Assembly (NCBI GenBank): GCA_016292015.1 | Contig: JAEEZY010000025.1 | Coordinates: 1-64,000, forward strand | Source: Bacteroidales bacterium | GTDB lineage: Bacteria; Bacteroidota; Bacteroidia; Bacteroidales; P3 | Direction: 5' to 3' | Length of the DNA stretch: 64,000 nucleotides | Shown here: piece after piece, positions 48,420 through 58,700 of the stretch | How positions within the stretch are numbered: the first letter of the stretch is position 1 | Layout of the letters: each line of letters begins with the position of its first letter | Made by a program: the position numbers and the translations under genes | Notes under the pieces: model-generated | What the model saw: the letters and a program-made list of their open reading frames with translations, nothing else | Database searches by the model: none | What the model was told of the DNA's origin: nothing

Positions 48420-51400
48420 ATGCAGAACAAAGGACTTATAAGGTTTTTAGCATGGGCTTTTGTATTGGTGTGTCTGTACCAATTGTCCTATACGTTTGTG
48501 ACGAGCAGCGTCAATCGTAAGGCAAAAAAGGCTGCAGAGGCTTATGCTGCGAGCGAAACTACCCAAACCAAAGCCTCGCTGTTGGCTAACGGCGATGAGC
48601 TTGCCAAGCAGGTGAAACTTGACTCTCTACAGACTGCTTACGAGGCTCATTACCTTGATTCTATGGCAAATGAGAAGGTGTATTTGGGTTCAACGTACCG
48701 TCAGTGCCAAGGGAAGGAAATCAATCTTGGATTGGACCTGAAGGGCGGTATGAACGTGATGCTGGAGGTATCGACTTCAGATGTTGTGAGATCTCTCGCT
48801 CACAAGGATCTGCCCGATAACGGACTGTTTGAGAAGGCAATGGAAGCTGCCCTTGCCCGTCAGAAAGTGACTACGAACAAAGATTTTGTGTCGCTTTTCT
48901 GTGACGAGATAGAGCGTATCAACCAAGAGATGAACGGGGGCAAGGAACTCCGTCTCGCCTCTTACTTCATCGGGCCCAAGCTGCCAAACATCAAGGCTAC
49001 CGACAACAATGCCAAAGTCAAGAGCGAGCTCCAATCCGCTACAAAGTCTGCCTATGACATGACATATGAGCGTCTTCGTCAGCGTATCGACAAATTCGGT
49101 GTTGCGCAGCCGACCATCCAAAAACTCGAGGCTTCAGAGCGTATTCTGGTTGAGCTGCCCGGAGTGAAAGAACCCGAGCGCGTCCGCAAACTCTTGCAGA
49201 GCACGGCGCAATTGGAGTTCTGGAGAACTTACGACAACACCGATGAGTATGGATATAAAACCCTCGAAAAGATTAACTCAAGCCTTGCCTTGATGGGTGC
49301 TGGCGACGAAGAGGTTGACACCGCGGCAGCAGAAGAGCTTGCAGAGACGGAGACCGAGGGCGAGGATACTTCGCTGGTTGACCAGTTAGCCGTGAACGGC
49401 AACGAGAACGTTGCTGACCAGGCTCAGCAGAATCAGATGAAGGACGCCCCGTTGTTTGCCAAGCTTGCTCCGAACGGAACACGCGACGGACAGTTGGTGC
49501 CGGGCCCTGTGGTGGGTATGGCGCGCAGAAGCGACAGGGATGCCATCAACGAGATGCTGGCTCTCGCAGCGGAGAAGAAATGGTATGATACTCGTAGAGT
49601 GAAATACCTCTGGAGTGCAAAACCTTTGAAAGACAATCAAGATATCTACCAGCTGTATGCGATTGCCGTTGAGAACGACGGCAACCCGGTTCTTGGCGGA
49701 GAGGTCATCACCGACGCACGTCAGGACTTCAGCCAGGTTGGCGGCAATGAGATTTCGATGACTATGAACACCGAGGGTGCCCGCGACTGGAAACAGATAA
49801 CGGGAGCCAACGTTGGCAAGTGCATCGCTATCGTGATGGATAATGTTGTATATTCAGCCCCTGTGGTAAACGGAGAGATTGCCGGTGGACGTTCGTCGAT
49901 TACCGGTGATTTTACGCTGGATGAGGCAAAAGACCTTGCAAATATTTTGAAATCAGGTAAATTGGAAGCTCCTGCAATCATTGTTCAGGAGGCTGTCGTG
50001 GGACCTTCACTCGGACAGGAGTCCATCACCCGCGGTTTGATATCGTTCATTCTTGCCTTCATCGTGGTGCTCATCTATATGGTGGTGTTCTACAACCGTG
50101 CAGGTTGGGTGTCGGTGGTAGCCCTTATTACTAATGTATTCCTATTGATTGGAATACTTGCATCAATAGGCTCGGTGCTCACGTTGCCCGGTATAGCGGG
50201 TATAGTGCTGACAATGGCAATGGCTGTTGACGGAAACGTGATTATATATGAGCGTATCAAGGAAGAGCTGCGCAATGGCTCGAGTGTCGCAAATTCAATC
50301 GATGCAGGTTTCAAGAATGCATATTCCGCCATTATTGACGGACAGGTGACCACCTTCCTGCTGGGACTTGTGCTCATAATGTTCGGTTCGGGTCCTGTTC
50401 GTGGATTTGCTGTCACACTGTGTATAGGTATAGTGACCTCACTGTTCACCAGTATCTTTATCACACGTCTTGTTATCGACAATCTGCTGCGTGCACGTAA
50501 AAAGATCACGTTCTCCTTCCCGTTCAGTGCCAACTTTATGCGCAATGTCAATGTTAATTTCATAGACAAGCGCAAAATCTTCTATATCATCATGGGTTGC
50601 GCCATACTTGTCTGCGCTGTTGGATTTGCCACACGTGGTCTCAGTTTCGGTATAGATTTCAGCGGTGGACGTACATACGTGGTCCGTTTTGACCAGCCGG
50701 TCAATGCCGTTGAGGTCCGCAGCAGCATGAACAAACAGTTTGACGAGGCTCCTGAGGTTAAGACCTATGGCCCTTCGACACAGCTGAAGATCACCACCAA
50801 GTATAAGATCAAGGAAGACGGTGATGAGGTAAAGAACGAGATAATGGAAAAACTCTACGAGGGAGCCAAGCCTTATTTCTCCAACAAGATAACTCTTGAG
50901 GAGTTCAAATCGACGGAAACCAACCCGCTCGGTATCATCCAGGCAGAACAGGTTGGCGGTACTATCGCACACGACAATCTGGTTCACTCGATATGGGCAA
51001 TCATCGGAGGTTTGGTTATCATCTTCGTCTATATCGGACTCCGTTTCCGCAGCTGGAGGTTCGGTCTTGGATCGGTGGCAGCCCTTACCCACGACACCAT
51101 CCTGGTTATCGGTATGTTCTCGCTGCTTTACGGATTGCTGCCGTTCAATCTGGAGGTTGACCAGTATTTCATATCAGCGGTGTTGACCGTTATAGGTTAC
51201 TCCATCAACGCCACAGTGGTTATCTTCGACCGTGTCCGTGAATACAAGAAACTGTATCCGAAGCGTGACCTTAAGACCCACATGAACGATGCAATCAACT
51301 CAACATTAGCTCGTACGATAAACACCAGCGGCACCACATTTGTAACGCTGCTTATGATGTTCATCTTTGGAGGCGAGGTTATCAGGGGATTCATCTTTGC

Positions 51401-51512
51401 CCTGCTGGTCGGCGTGGTGTGCGGTATGTTCTCGTCGGTGTGCATCGCTTGCCCCGTGGTTTACGAGATTTCAAAACGCAAAGACGCATCGAAAGAAGTG
51501 GTAAAACAATAA
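48420..51512 (+). CDS. secDF: Fused protein translocase subunits SecD-SecF
   Basis: 1030 residues, the Bacteroidota fusion of SecD and SecF. The SecD half has an N-terminal membrane helix, LGLDLKGGMNVMLEV (about 102-116), a large periplasmic domain and the membrane motif TMAMAVDGNVIIYERIKEEL with SGPVRGFAVTL. The SecF half has GLSFGIDFSGGRTYVV, ALTHDTILVIGMFSLL and GYSINATVVIFDRVREYKKL. A Glu/Asp-rich insertion (about residues 300-340, e.g. EELAETETEGEDTSL) is specific to this lineage. It couples proton motive force to late protein export. Confidence 0.93.
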   Translation: MQNKGLIRFLAWAFVLVCLYQLSYTFVTSSVNRKAKKAAEAYAASETTQTKASLLANGDELAKQVKLDSLQTAYEAHYLDSMANEKVYLGSTYRQCQGKEINLGLDLKGGMNVMLEVSTSDVVRSLAHKDLPDNGLFEKAMEAALARQKVTTNKDFVSLFCDEIERINQEMNGGKELRLASYFIGPKLPNIKATDNNAKVKSELQSATKSAYDMTYERLRQRIDKFGVAQPTIQKLEASERILVELPGVKEPERVRKLLQSTAQLEFWRTYDNTDEYGYKTLEKINSSLALMGAGDEEVDTAAAEELAETETEGEDTSLVDQLAVNGNENVADQAQQNQMKDAPLFAKLAPNGTRDGQLVPGPVVGMARRSDRDAINEMLALAAEKKWYDTRRVKYLWSAKPLKDNQDIYQLYAIAVENDGNPVLGGEVITDARQDFSQVGGNEISMTMNTEGARDWKQITGANVGKCIAIVMDNVVYSAPVVNGEIAGGRSSITGDFTLDEAKDLANILKSGKLEAPAIIVQEAVVGPSLGQESITRGLISFILAFIVVLIYMVVFYNRAGWVSVVALITNVFLLIGILASIGSVLTLPGIAGIVLTMAMAVDGNVIIYERIKEELRNGSSVANSIDAGFKNAYSAIIDGQVTTFLLGLVLIMFGSGPVRGFAVTLCIGIVTSLFTSIFITRLVIDNLLRARKKITFSFPFSANFMRNVNVNFIDKRKIFYIIMGCAILVCAVGFATRGLSFGIDFSGGRTYVVRFDQPVNAVEVRSSMNKQFDEAPEVKTYGPSTQLKITTKYKIKEDGDEVKNEIMEKLYEGAKPYFSNKITLEEFKSTETNPLGIIQAEQVGGTIAHDNLVHSIWAIIGGLVIIFVYIGLRFRSWRFGLGSVAALTHDTILVIGMFSLLYGLLPFNLEVDQYFISAVLTVIGYSINATVVIFDRVREYKKLYPKRDLKTHMNDAINSTLARTINTSGTTFVTLLMMFIFGGEVIRGFIFALLVGVVCGMFSSVCIACPVVYEISKRKDASKEVVKQ

Positions 51513-51540
51513 ACGAGGAAATACGGAAGAAAAAGTTTGT

Positions 51541-51906
51541 ATGAGAATGTTCACGTTCATAGTCTGTCTTGTATTTGTGGCCTTGATAGCCATCAAGGTC
51601 AAGAAGGCTGTAAAGAAGGCTTTTCCGATGCCTAATGCGCCGGCAGGCATGAATGACGCGGATGGTTTTGACTTCGTCTCAGATGATGAGAAAAATGCCG
51701 GTAAATCCGAGGAGTATTTTTCCTATGAAAAAGTCGATGGCGACACATGTTTTACGGAACAGTCAGATTCGACGAGGGCAAAGAGACAAAAGACATCCGC
51801 TGCAACTGAAACAGATGACAAAGCATCTTCCGTTGACTTTGACCTTCGCCAAGCCGTTATCTACAATACAATCCTAAACAACGACTATATAGGCGAACGC
51901 ATTTAA
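51541..51906 (+). CDS. Small membrane-anchored protein
   Basis: 121 residues with one N-terminal membrane helix (MRMFTFIVCLVFVALIAIKV) followed by a basic segment and a long acidic, Ser/Thr-rich tail; the end is better conserved-looking (SVDFDLRQAVIYNTILNNDY). Its position, 28 nt after secDF and 43 nt before a receptor gene, suggests either a secDF accessory or the first gene of the export unit. No family is recognised. Confidence 0.5.
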   Translation: MRMFTFIVCLVFVALIAIKVKKAVKKAFPMPNAPAGMNDADGFDFVSDDEKNAGKSEEYFSYEKVDGDTCFTEQSDSTRAKRQKTSAATETDDKASSVDFDLRQAVIYNTILNNDYIGERI

Positions 51907-51949
51907 TAACAGGAAACTAATTAATCGTATTAACGTAATAAAATTGAGT

Positions 51950-54900
51950 ATGTTCAAGAAAGTACTAATGACAATCGGTCTGCTGCTGCTTGCCCACGGG
52001 TTATTGCAGGCACAGGGTATCCTGAAGGGTACCGTGACCGATGCAAAAACTGGCGCTCCGATGGAGTTCATCAACGTCATTGTCACGCAGAACGGTGAAC
52101 GAGTTGGTGCAGGACAGACTGATTTGGACGGTGTTTACACCATCAAGGGTCTGCAAGTCGGTACCTATGACATCAAAGTCACAAGCGTGGGCTATGAAGG
52201 CCAGCTCAAGACGGGTGTCAATGTTAAAGCTTCGGGCTTTACGATAGCCGATTTCAAGATGAAGTCGTCCGCCACAGTTATGACAGAACTTGTGGTTGAG
52301 GCCGACCGTGCCCCTATTTTTGAGGTTGGTACACCGGAATCAGGTCAACGTATCACTGGTGACGACATTGCCAAGATGCCGGGCAACTCGGTGGATGCCA
52401 TTGTGGCGGCTGTTGGAGGTATAGGATATAACGACGGCGGTTCGGGTTCGGCTCGTGGTGAGGGTGGCATGGTGACGATGCAGGGCGGTGTCCGCAAACG
52501 TACCGGTATCAGTGCTCCCAAGGAGGCCATAGCTGAAATCCAGGTTATACTTGGCGGTACCCCCGCAAGTATTGGTGAGGCTATCGGTGGTACTCAGATT
52601 ATTACGCTAAAACCGCCTTCAAGCCAGTTCAAGGGCGTCATAAAATATGAGACCTATATCGACTATCGCCTTCTCAACTCACTTATGCTTTATCTTACGG
52701 GTCCGATTTATAAGCAGAAAAAGACCCAGCCGGATGGTGGCGTAACAGAGCGTACGATGATAGGATTCCGTCTTACCGGTCAGGGTAATTATGCAAAAGA
52801 CGGATACTATCGTGCAAAGTCTGGTCGATATAAAGTGGTGAACAAGGATAAGGCGCAATTCATAGAGGATAACCCGTTGTCGTTCGACATGGTTGAACAT
52901 ACTATCAACTATACCGCAGAGGAACAGCTCCATGCCGATGACTTCCATACTGTCACACAGAAGCCTCATACCAGCTACTATAGTCTGGCAGTTGAAGGTG
53001 CCATTGATTTTCGTTTTACCGACTATGCAACCCTTACCCTTACAGGAGAATATTCCCGTGGTATGTATCCTAGTACGGGGTCGAGCTATTGGGTTTTGAA
53101 TATGGCTCAAGGAAGCGGTGGTGTAGAGGTTGACCAGAGCTATGGTCTGACGGTTGACTTCACACAGCGTTTCAAAGATGCCAAGCATCAGAGTGAAGAG
53201 TCCACTCTTCCCGAGTCGAAATCTTCGGCAGCTGTATCCAATGTGATGTACAATATTACCGCAATGGTGAGCCGTGCAACTTCGTTGAGTTACAATAGTA
53301 ATTATGGCAAGTCGCTTGACGATGTGTTCCGTTATGGACACATCTCTACGTTCAAGACAGCCATGACGCCACACTATACGTCACCTATTCCTTATGATTA
53401 TGAAGGTGTTTCCACCTATGCACTCGTTCACGACAGCTGGTTGGAAACAGTCGATATGGAGTCGTATAAGGATGGTATAGACCCAGTCAACGCCCGTTTA
53501 GCAAGATACACGATGCAGCTTTATGAGAACGAAGAGTATCGTCCATATATGATCAATCGTGACAATATCCGTGAATTGAAAGGTCTTTTCAATGGAGACT
53601 CCCCGTCAAGTGTCTATGGTATGTTCTATAACACCGGTGTGCAGAATACATCATACGGAATGTCGCAGACAGACTATCTGTATGTCCAGGCAAAGGCTTC
53701 GGCTCTGATCAAAGGTCACGACCTCGAGATTGGTTTCCAGTATGACCGCTACTCGTCATCCTCCTACTCGTTGGCTGCCGCAGGCCTTTGGACTCTGATG
53801 TATCAGAATGCTAACCGTCACATCTCGCAGTTGGATTATACCAACCCGCACTATGAAATGGAAGGCTCAACATTGCGCGTGACCTACGATCGTCTTAACA
53901 ATGTGGAAAACCAGTCTGCATTTGACGCAGCAATGCGTAACTATTACAACGTTGGAGCAACCGACTGGCTGGATGTCAACAGCTATACCCCGGAACAGTA
54001 TGCAGAAGCAGGCGGTGTGGATATGTTTTCATCGGACGAACTGTTCAATAGCGGCAATGCATACGTTAGTTACTATGGTTACAAGCATAATGGACAGAAA
54101 TATAACGGTAAGTGGAGTTTCGAAGATTTCTTTGATCCCGCTGCAAAGGGTCATGAGAAATATCGTTATCTTCCTGCATTCTCGCCGACCTATATGGCAG
54201 GTTATATCCAGGACCGCTTCTACTTCCAAGACCTTATCTTCAACGTGGGTCTGCGTGTTGACTACTTTAACGGAAACCAACTTGTTCTTAAAGACCCGTA
54301 CCTGCTTTACGAAGCATATACCGTGAAAGACCTCAAGGAGGGTAAGGTTGAATATGACGGAACGCTTGCCAACAACGTTGAGGATGATTGGGTGGTGTAT
54401 GTCAATGATGCTTCTGCAAGCAAACCCACCATCCGCGGTTATCGTTCGACAACATCCAGCGGTACCACAAACTGGTACAATGCAATGGGTGAAGGTGTGA
54501 ATACACCAAATGATATTGCTGGTACCTCCAGTAAGCCGACACCTTTCCGTACCAAAGGCACCGGTGGTGGCCAGGAGGCATTCGCCAATAATAAAGTTGG
54601 TTCAGGTGCATTCAAGGAATATGAACCGCAGTGGGTACCGATGCCCCGTATCGCCTTCTCATTCCCTGTGGGAGACAACTCGCAGTTCAAGGCCAGTTAC
54701 GACATTATTGCTCGTCGCCCGTCCAGTGGATGGCAGGCCAACTACCTCGGATATATGTATATGACGCAAATCTCCACTATGACCAATCCTAACCTAAAGC
54801 CTGAAAAAATCACCAACTACGAAATTGGATTCCAGCAGGCGTTGGGTAAAGGCAAAAACAAGAATTCCGCTATTAGTATTTCCGCATACTATAAGGAAAC

Positions 54901-55711
54901 CAGAGATCTGATCCAGTTGGTACAGTATGTTGGAGCTGATCCTAACCCCAACTATTATTCGTATGATAACATTGACTTCAAGACCATTAAGGGTGTAACA
55001 ATTGCCTACGATCTTCGTCAAACCAAGAATATTCGTGTGAATGCAAACTACACATTGCAGTATGCTGATGGTACAGGTCTTTCATCAACCACTATGACCG
55101 AACTTATCAAAGAGGGTTACACGACTCTTAAGATGCTTAATCCTATTGATGACGACCGTCGTCACGAATTCAAGGCTAATATTGACTTCCGCTATGCAAG
55201 TGGTGCGAAGTACAATGGCCCGGTTATTAAGCGCAAGGTTAAAGACAAAGAAACGGGAGAACTTCGAGTAAAAGAGGTCAAGGTTCTTGAAAACTTTGGT
55301 ATCAACGTGATGGCTGTTGCACAGTCGGGACGTCCTTACACACGAGCTCTCAGCAACACTCAGTACACTATTGTCGGTAGCTATCGTGGAGCACGTCTGC
55401 CATGGGGTTTCTATTTCGACATTGTTATTGACAAGACATGGCCTATCAAGGCTGGCAAGAAAGATACTTATCTGAATCTTGCCCTCACAGTCCACAACCT
55501 GTTTGATATACGCAATGTGACGGGAGTTTTTGCTGTTACAGGAAACCCGACAGATGACGGTTATCTGACTGATCCGGGCACGCAGGCTGTTATTAACTCC
55601 TATCTTGACCCGCAGTCTTATAGAGACCTTTATGCGGTGTATATGAACAACAACACATGGAACTATTCATCGCCTCGTACGTGGAAAGTTTCTTTGTCGT
55701 ATAACTTCTAA
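51950..55711 (+). CDS. TonB-dependent receptor with carboxypeptidase-like N-terminal domain
   Basis: 1253 or more residues from the ATG at 51950 (after a TTG in frame), signal peptide ending LQAQ. Residues about 24-105 form a carboxypeptidase-regulatory beta sandwich (GTVTDAKTGAPMEFINVIVT, then GVYTIKGLQVGTYDIKVTSVGY). The plug follows (ELVVEADRAPIFEV, DDIAKMPGNSVDAIVAAVGG) and then a long barrel ending SPRTWKVSLSYNF. Such receptors import large substrates or act as surface channels with TonB energy. The next two genes (giant surface protein and PorV-like barrel) make an export-linked role likely. Confidence 0.8.
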   Translation: MFKKVLMTIGLLLLAHGLLQAQGILKGTVTDAKTGAPMEFINVIVTQNGERVGAGQTDLDGVYTIKGLQVGTYDIKVTSVGYEGQLKTGVNVKASGFTIADFKMKSSATVMTELVVEADRAPIFEVGTPESGQRITGDDIAKMPGNSVDAIVAAVGGIGYNDGGSGSARGEGGMVTMQGGVRKRTGISAPKEAIAEIQVILGGTPASIGEAIGGTQIITLKPPSSQFKGVIKYETYIDYRLLNSLMLYLTGPIYKQKKTQPDGGVTERTMIGFRLTGQGNYAKDGYYRAKSGRYKVVNKDKAQFIEDNPLSFDMVEHTINYTAEEQLHADDFHTVTQKPHTSYYSLAVEGAIDFRFTDYATLTLTGEYSRGMYPSTGSSYWVLNMAQGSGGVEVDQSYGLTVDFTQRFKDAKHQSEESTLPESKSSAAVSNVMYNITAMVSRATSLSYNSNYGKSLDDVFRYGHISTFKTAMTPHYTSPIPYDYEGVSTYALVHDSWLETVDMESYKDGIDPVNARLARYTMQLYENEEYRPYMINRDNIRELKGLFNGDSPSSVYGMFYNTGVQNTSYGMSQTDYLYVQAKASALIKGHDLEIGFQYDRYSSSSYSLAAAGLWTLMYQNANRHISQLDYTNPHYEMEGSTLRVTYDRLNNVENQSAFDAAMRNYYNVGATDWLDVNSYTPEQYAEAGGVDMFSSDELFNSGNAYVSYYGYKHNGQKYNGKWSFEDFFDPAAKGHEKYRYLPAFSPTYMAGYIQDRFYFQDLIFNVGLRVDYFNGNQLVLKDPYLLYEAYTVKDLKEGKVEYDGTLANNVEDDWVVYVNDASASKPTIRGYRSTTSSGTTNWYNAMGEGVNTPNDIAGTSSKPTPFRTKGTGGGQEAFANNKVGSGAFKEYEPQWVPMPRIAFSFPVGDNSQFKASYDIIARRPSSGWQANYLGYMYMTQISTMTNPNLKPEKITNYEIGFQQALGKGKNKNSAISISAYYKETRDLIQLVQYVGADPNPNYYSYDNIDFKTIKGVTIAYDLRQTKNIRVNANYTLQYADGTGLSSTTMTELIKEGYTTLKMLNPIDDDRRHEFKANIDFRYASGAKYNGPVIKRKVKDKETGELRVKEVKVLENFGINVMAVAQSGRPYTRALSNTQYTIVGSYRGARLPWGFYFDIVIDKTWPIKAGKKDTYLNLALTVHNLFDIRNVTGVFAVTGNPTDDGYLTDPGTQAVINSYLDPQSYRDLYAVYMNNNTWNYSSPRTWKVSLSYNF

Positions 55712-55738
55712 TCCAACAACACGAAAAAAAATAAAGAC

Positions 55739-58700
55739 ATGAAGAATATATTTAGCAAAATTGTATTGGTGGCGGTCCTGTTTGGATTAGGAGCAGGAAC
55801 CACCTATGCTCGCGAGTGCACAGAGTGCAAGCGCACTGCAGCCAAGCGTTCAGCAGCTCAGTCGAAGGCCTCTGCATGCAAAAGAGCACAAAGTACTGCT
55901 GAGCTTAGTGTCAACAATGTCAGAGCCATGATTAATGGTTATGGCAACATGTGGTACGATGGTAGCGTAGCGCAGTATCATATTCCCAAAAACAGCAATA
56001 CCTGTCCAATGTTCTGTGCAGCATTGTGGATTGGTGGAACCGATGTCAACGAACAGTTGCGTCTTGCCGCTCTGCGTTTCGGCTCGGAAGGTGACGATTT
56101 CTGGCCGGGGCCTCTTACCATCGATGGCGCTGCATCGACAGATCTAGACCGTTGCACGAAGTATGACAAGCACTATATCATTACCAAGGCGGATGTTATG
56201 GCACTTATGGCCATGTTTGACTATTCAACCAATCCGCCAACACCACGTGAAGGCGCTTTCGATCAGAGTGCTATAGCTGAGGTAATCATGAAGTGGCCGG
56301 CAGAGGGTGGAGAAGCAGGTCTTTCACCATACTTGGCACCGTTCTATGATGCAAACCATGATGGTCACTATGATCCTCTCGCAGGAGACTATCCGTACTA
56401 TGATTTCGACAATGAACTTTGCCCGTCGTCGTTGAAGGCAGCCCTTGCTCCTGGTGAAAACTACTCACCGCGTCGTACGATGGAAGACTCGGTGGGAGTT
56501 GTACATGGTGGACTTCTCTCTGACCAGGTGCTGAAAGGTGACCAGACGATATGGTGGATTTTCAACGATATGGGTAATACCCATATGGAAACACAGGGTA
56601 GCCCTATCGGCCTTGAAATAAGAGCACAGGCGTTCGGTTTCTCGACAAATGACGAAATCAACAACATGACGTTCTACTCGTACGAAATTATCAACCGTTC
56701 GACCTATACTTTGAAGAACACCTATTTCAGCCAGTGGGTTGACCCGGATTTGGGATATGCATTTGATGACTATGTAGGATGCGATGTGAAACGTGGTCTT
56801 GGATATTGCTATAATGGTGACGAGGCAGATGGTCCTGGATCGGGAAGCTATTCGGGCATTCCTCCCGCAATCGGTATTGACTTCTTCCAGGGTCCGTACA
56901 TGGATCCTGATGGCAGGGATAATCCTAAGATTGATATTTCCAAGATGCAGCTCTACTATGCATCGGATCTTGAGCGTTACAGACTTCCTAATGGTGTGGG
57001 ATATGATACAATCAAGCTGACAGACGATGCCGACCTCTATTATCCTCTTGCATGGTATTTCCAGCCAGGTGATGCTGTTGGAAACTGCGCCATCAATGGT
57101 GTGAACTTTGGTAATAATATTGTTGATGACGAACGTTTTGGAATGCGCCGCTTCGTGTACTATGAGAACAAGGCCAGCGGTTATAACTCAGAGCCTTCTA
57201 AAGCAACTGACTACTACCTGTATCTGCGTGGTTTTTGGAAAAATAAACAACGTATGAAATTCGGAGGTGATGGTCTGTCGACCGGTACTACCGAATATGA
57301 GTGTGACTTCATGTTCCCCGGAGACAGTGACCCGTTGCATTGGGGAACTGACGGTGAAGATCCAGGTTTCGAATGGACAGAGGTTCAGGCTGGTAACCCC
57401 ATCGGAGACCGTCGTTTCATGCAGTCGGCTGGTCCGTTCACACTTGAACCAGGTGCATTGAACTACATCACGGTCGGTATTCCTTTTGCTCAGGCTTCGA
57501 ATGGTGGAGCTTGGCAGTCGGTTGAGCTGCTCCGTCAGATAGATGATGTCTGTCAGGCTTTGTTCGAGAACTGCTTCAAGGTGCTTAACGGTCCCGATGC
57601 CCCGACGCTTATCGCACAGGAGATGAAAAATGAAGTCATTCTTTATATCACTTATCAGAACGATGCATCGATGGGTGAGGATTATGTTGAAATCGATCCG
57701 TCGATTCCCACCTACTACACTGATGCCAACGGTAACCGTCAACGCTATACTGACGAACAGAGAAGTTACAAATTCGAGGGCTATCAAATTTATCAGCTGA
57801 GGGACGAGAAAACTTCAATCGCAGATATAAGCGATATCACTAAAGCTCGTCTTGTTGCCCAATGCGATTTAAAGAACTTCTATGATGATACACTTGAGTC
57901 ACCGAATGTTCCCATTGGAACTCTTGTGAACTACACAACGAACTCTACTACGGGTTTGCTTTCAGCAAATATCATGGTGACTGGTTCAAACAATGGATTG
58001 CAGCATGTATTCCGTGTGACCACAGACCAGTTCTCAACTGGGACGAACCGTGCTCTTGTTAACAATAAGGAATACTACTATGTGTGTATTGCGTATGCCC
58101 ACAACCGTTATAAGGAATATTCTCAGACTTCTGCGGATATGCTTGATGGACAGAAAGAGCCCTACCTTGCCGGTCGTACGGATGAGTGGGGACGTACAAT
58201 TACACCTATTACGGTTATTCCGCATGATCCTACAAACGAAAACGGAGGAACTCTTGTTCAGGCCGAATTTGGCATGAAACCGCTTATCTCACGTATCGAG
58301 GGTCACGGAAACGGTGGTTCTGTTTTGCGTCTCACACAAGAGTCGATAGATGAACTTATGGGTGCTCCTGGTGTGCCGGGAAAAGCTCCAGGTTTTTCTT
58401 TCTTGGATACCGTTACTGGAAGAGTCACGTTGACAGATGCTTGCTTGATTTCGGCTCCGAAATATCAGGAAAATTATGGTCCTGTCAATGTCACAGTGAT
58501 AGATCCTTTGAATATTAAACCGGGTAAGTTTGTCATCAAATTCCTTGGTGTTAATGATAAATCAAAGTGGGTTATTACAAAAGAAGACCCCTCAGAACCT
58601 CTCTATTATACCTCGGATTCTGTGGCAGTGTATTCTGACACCGCTGATTATGCAATAGGTCGTTACAATGAACAGTTATTCCTCGATCTCGGTGTTTCGG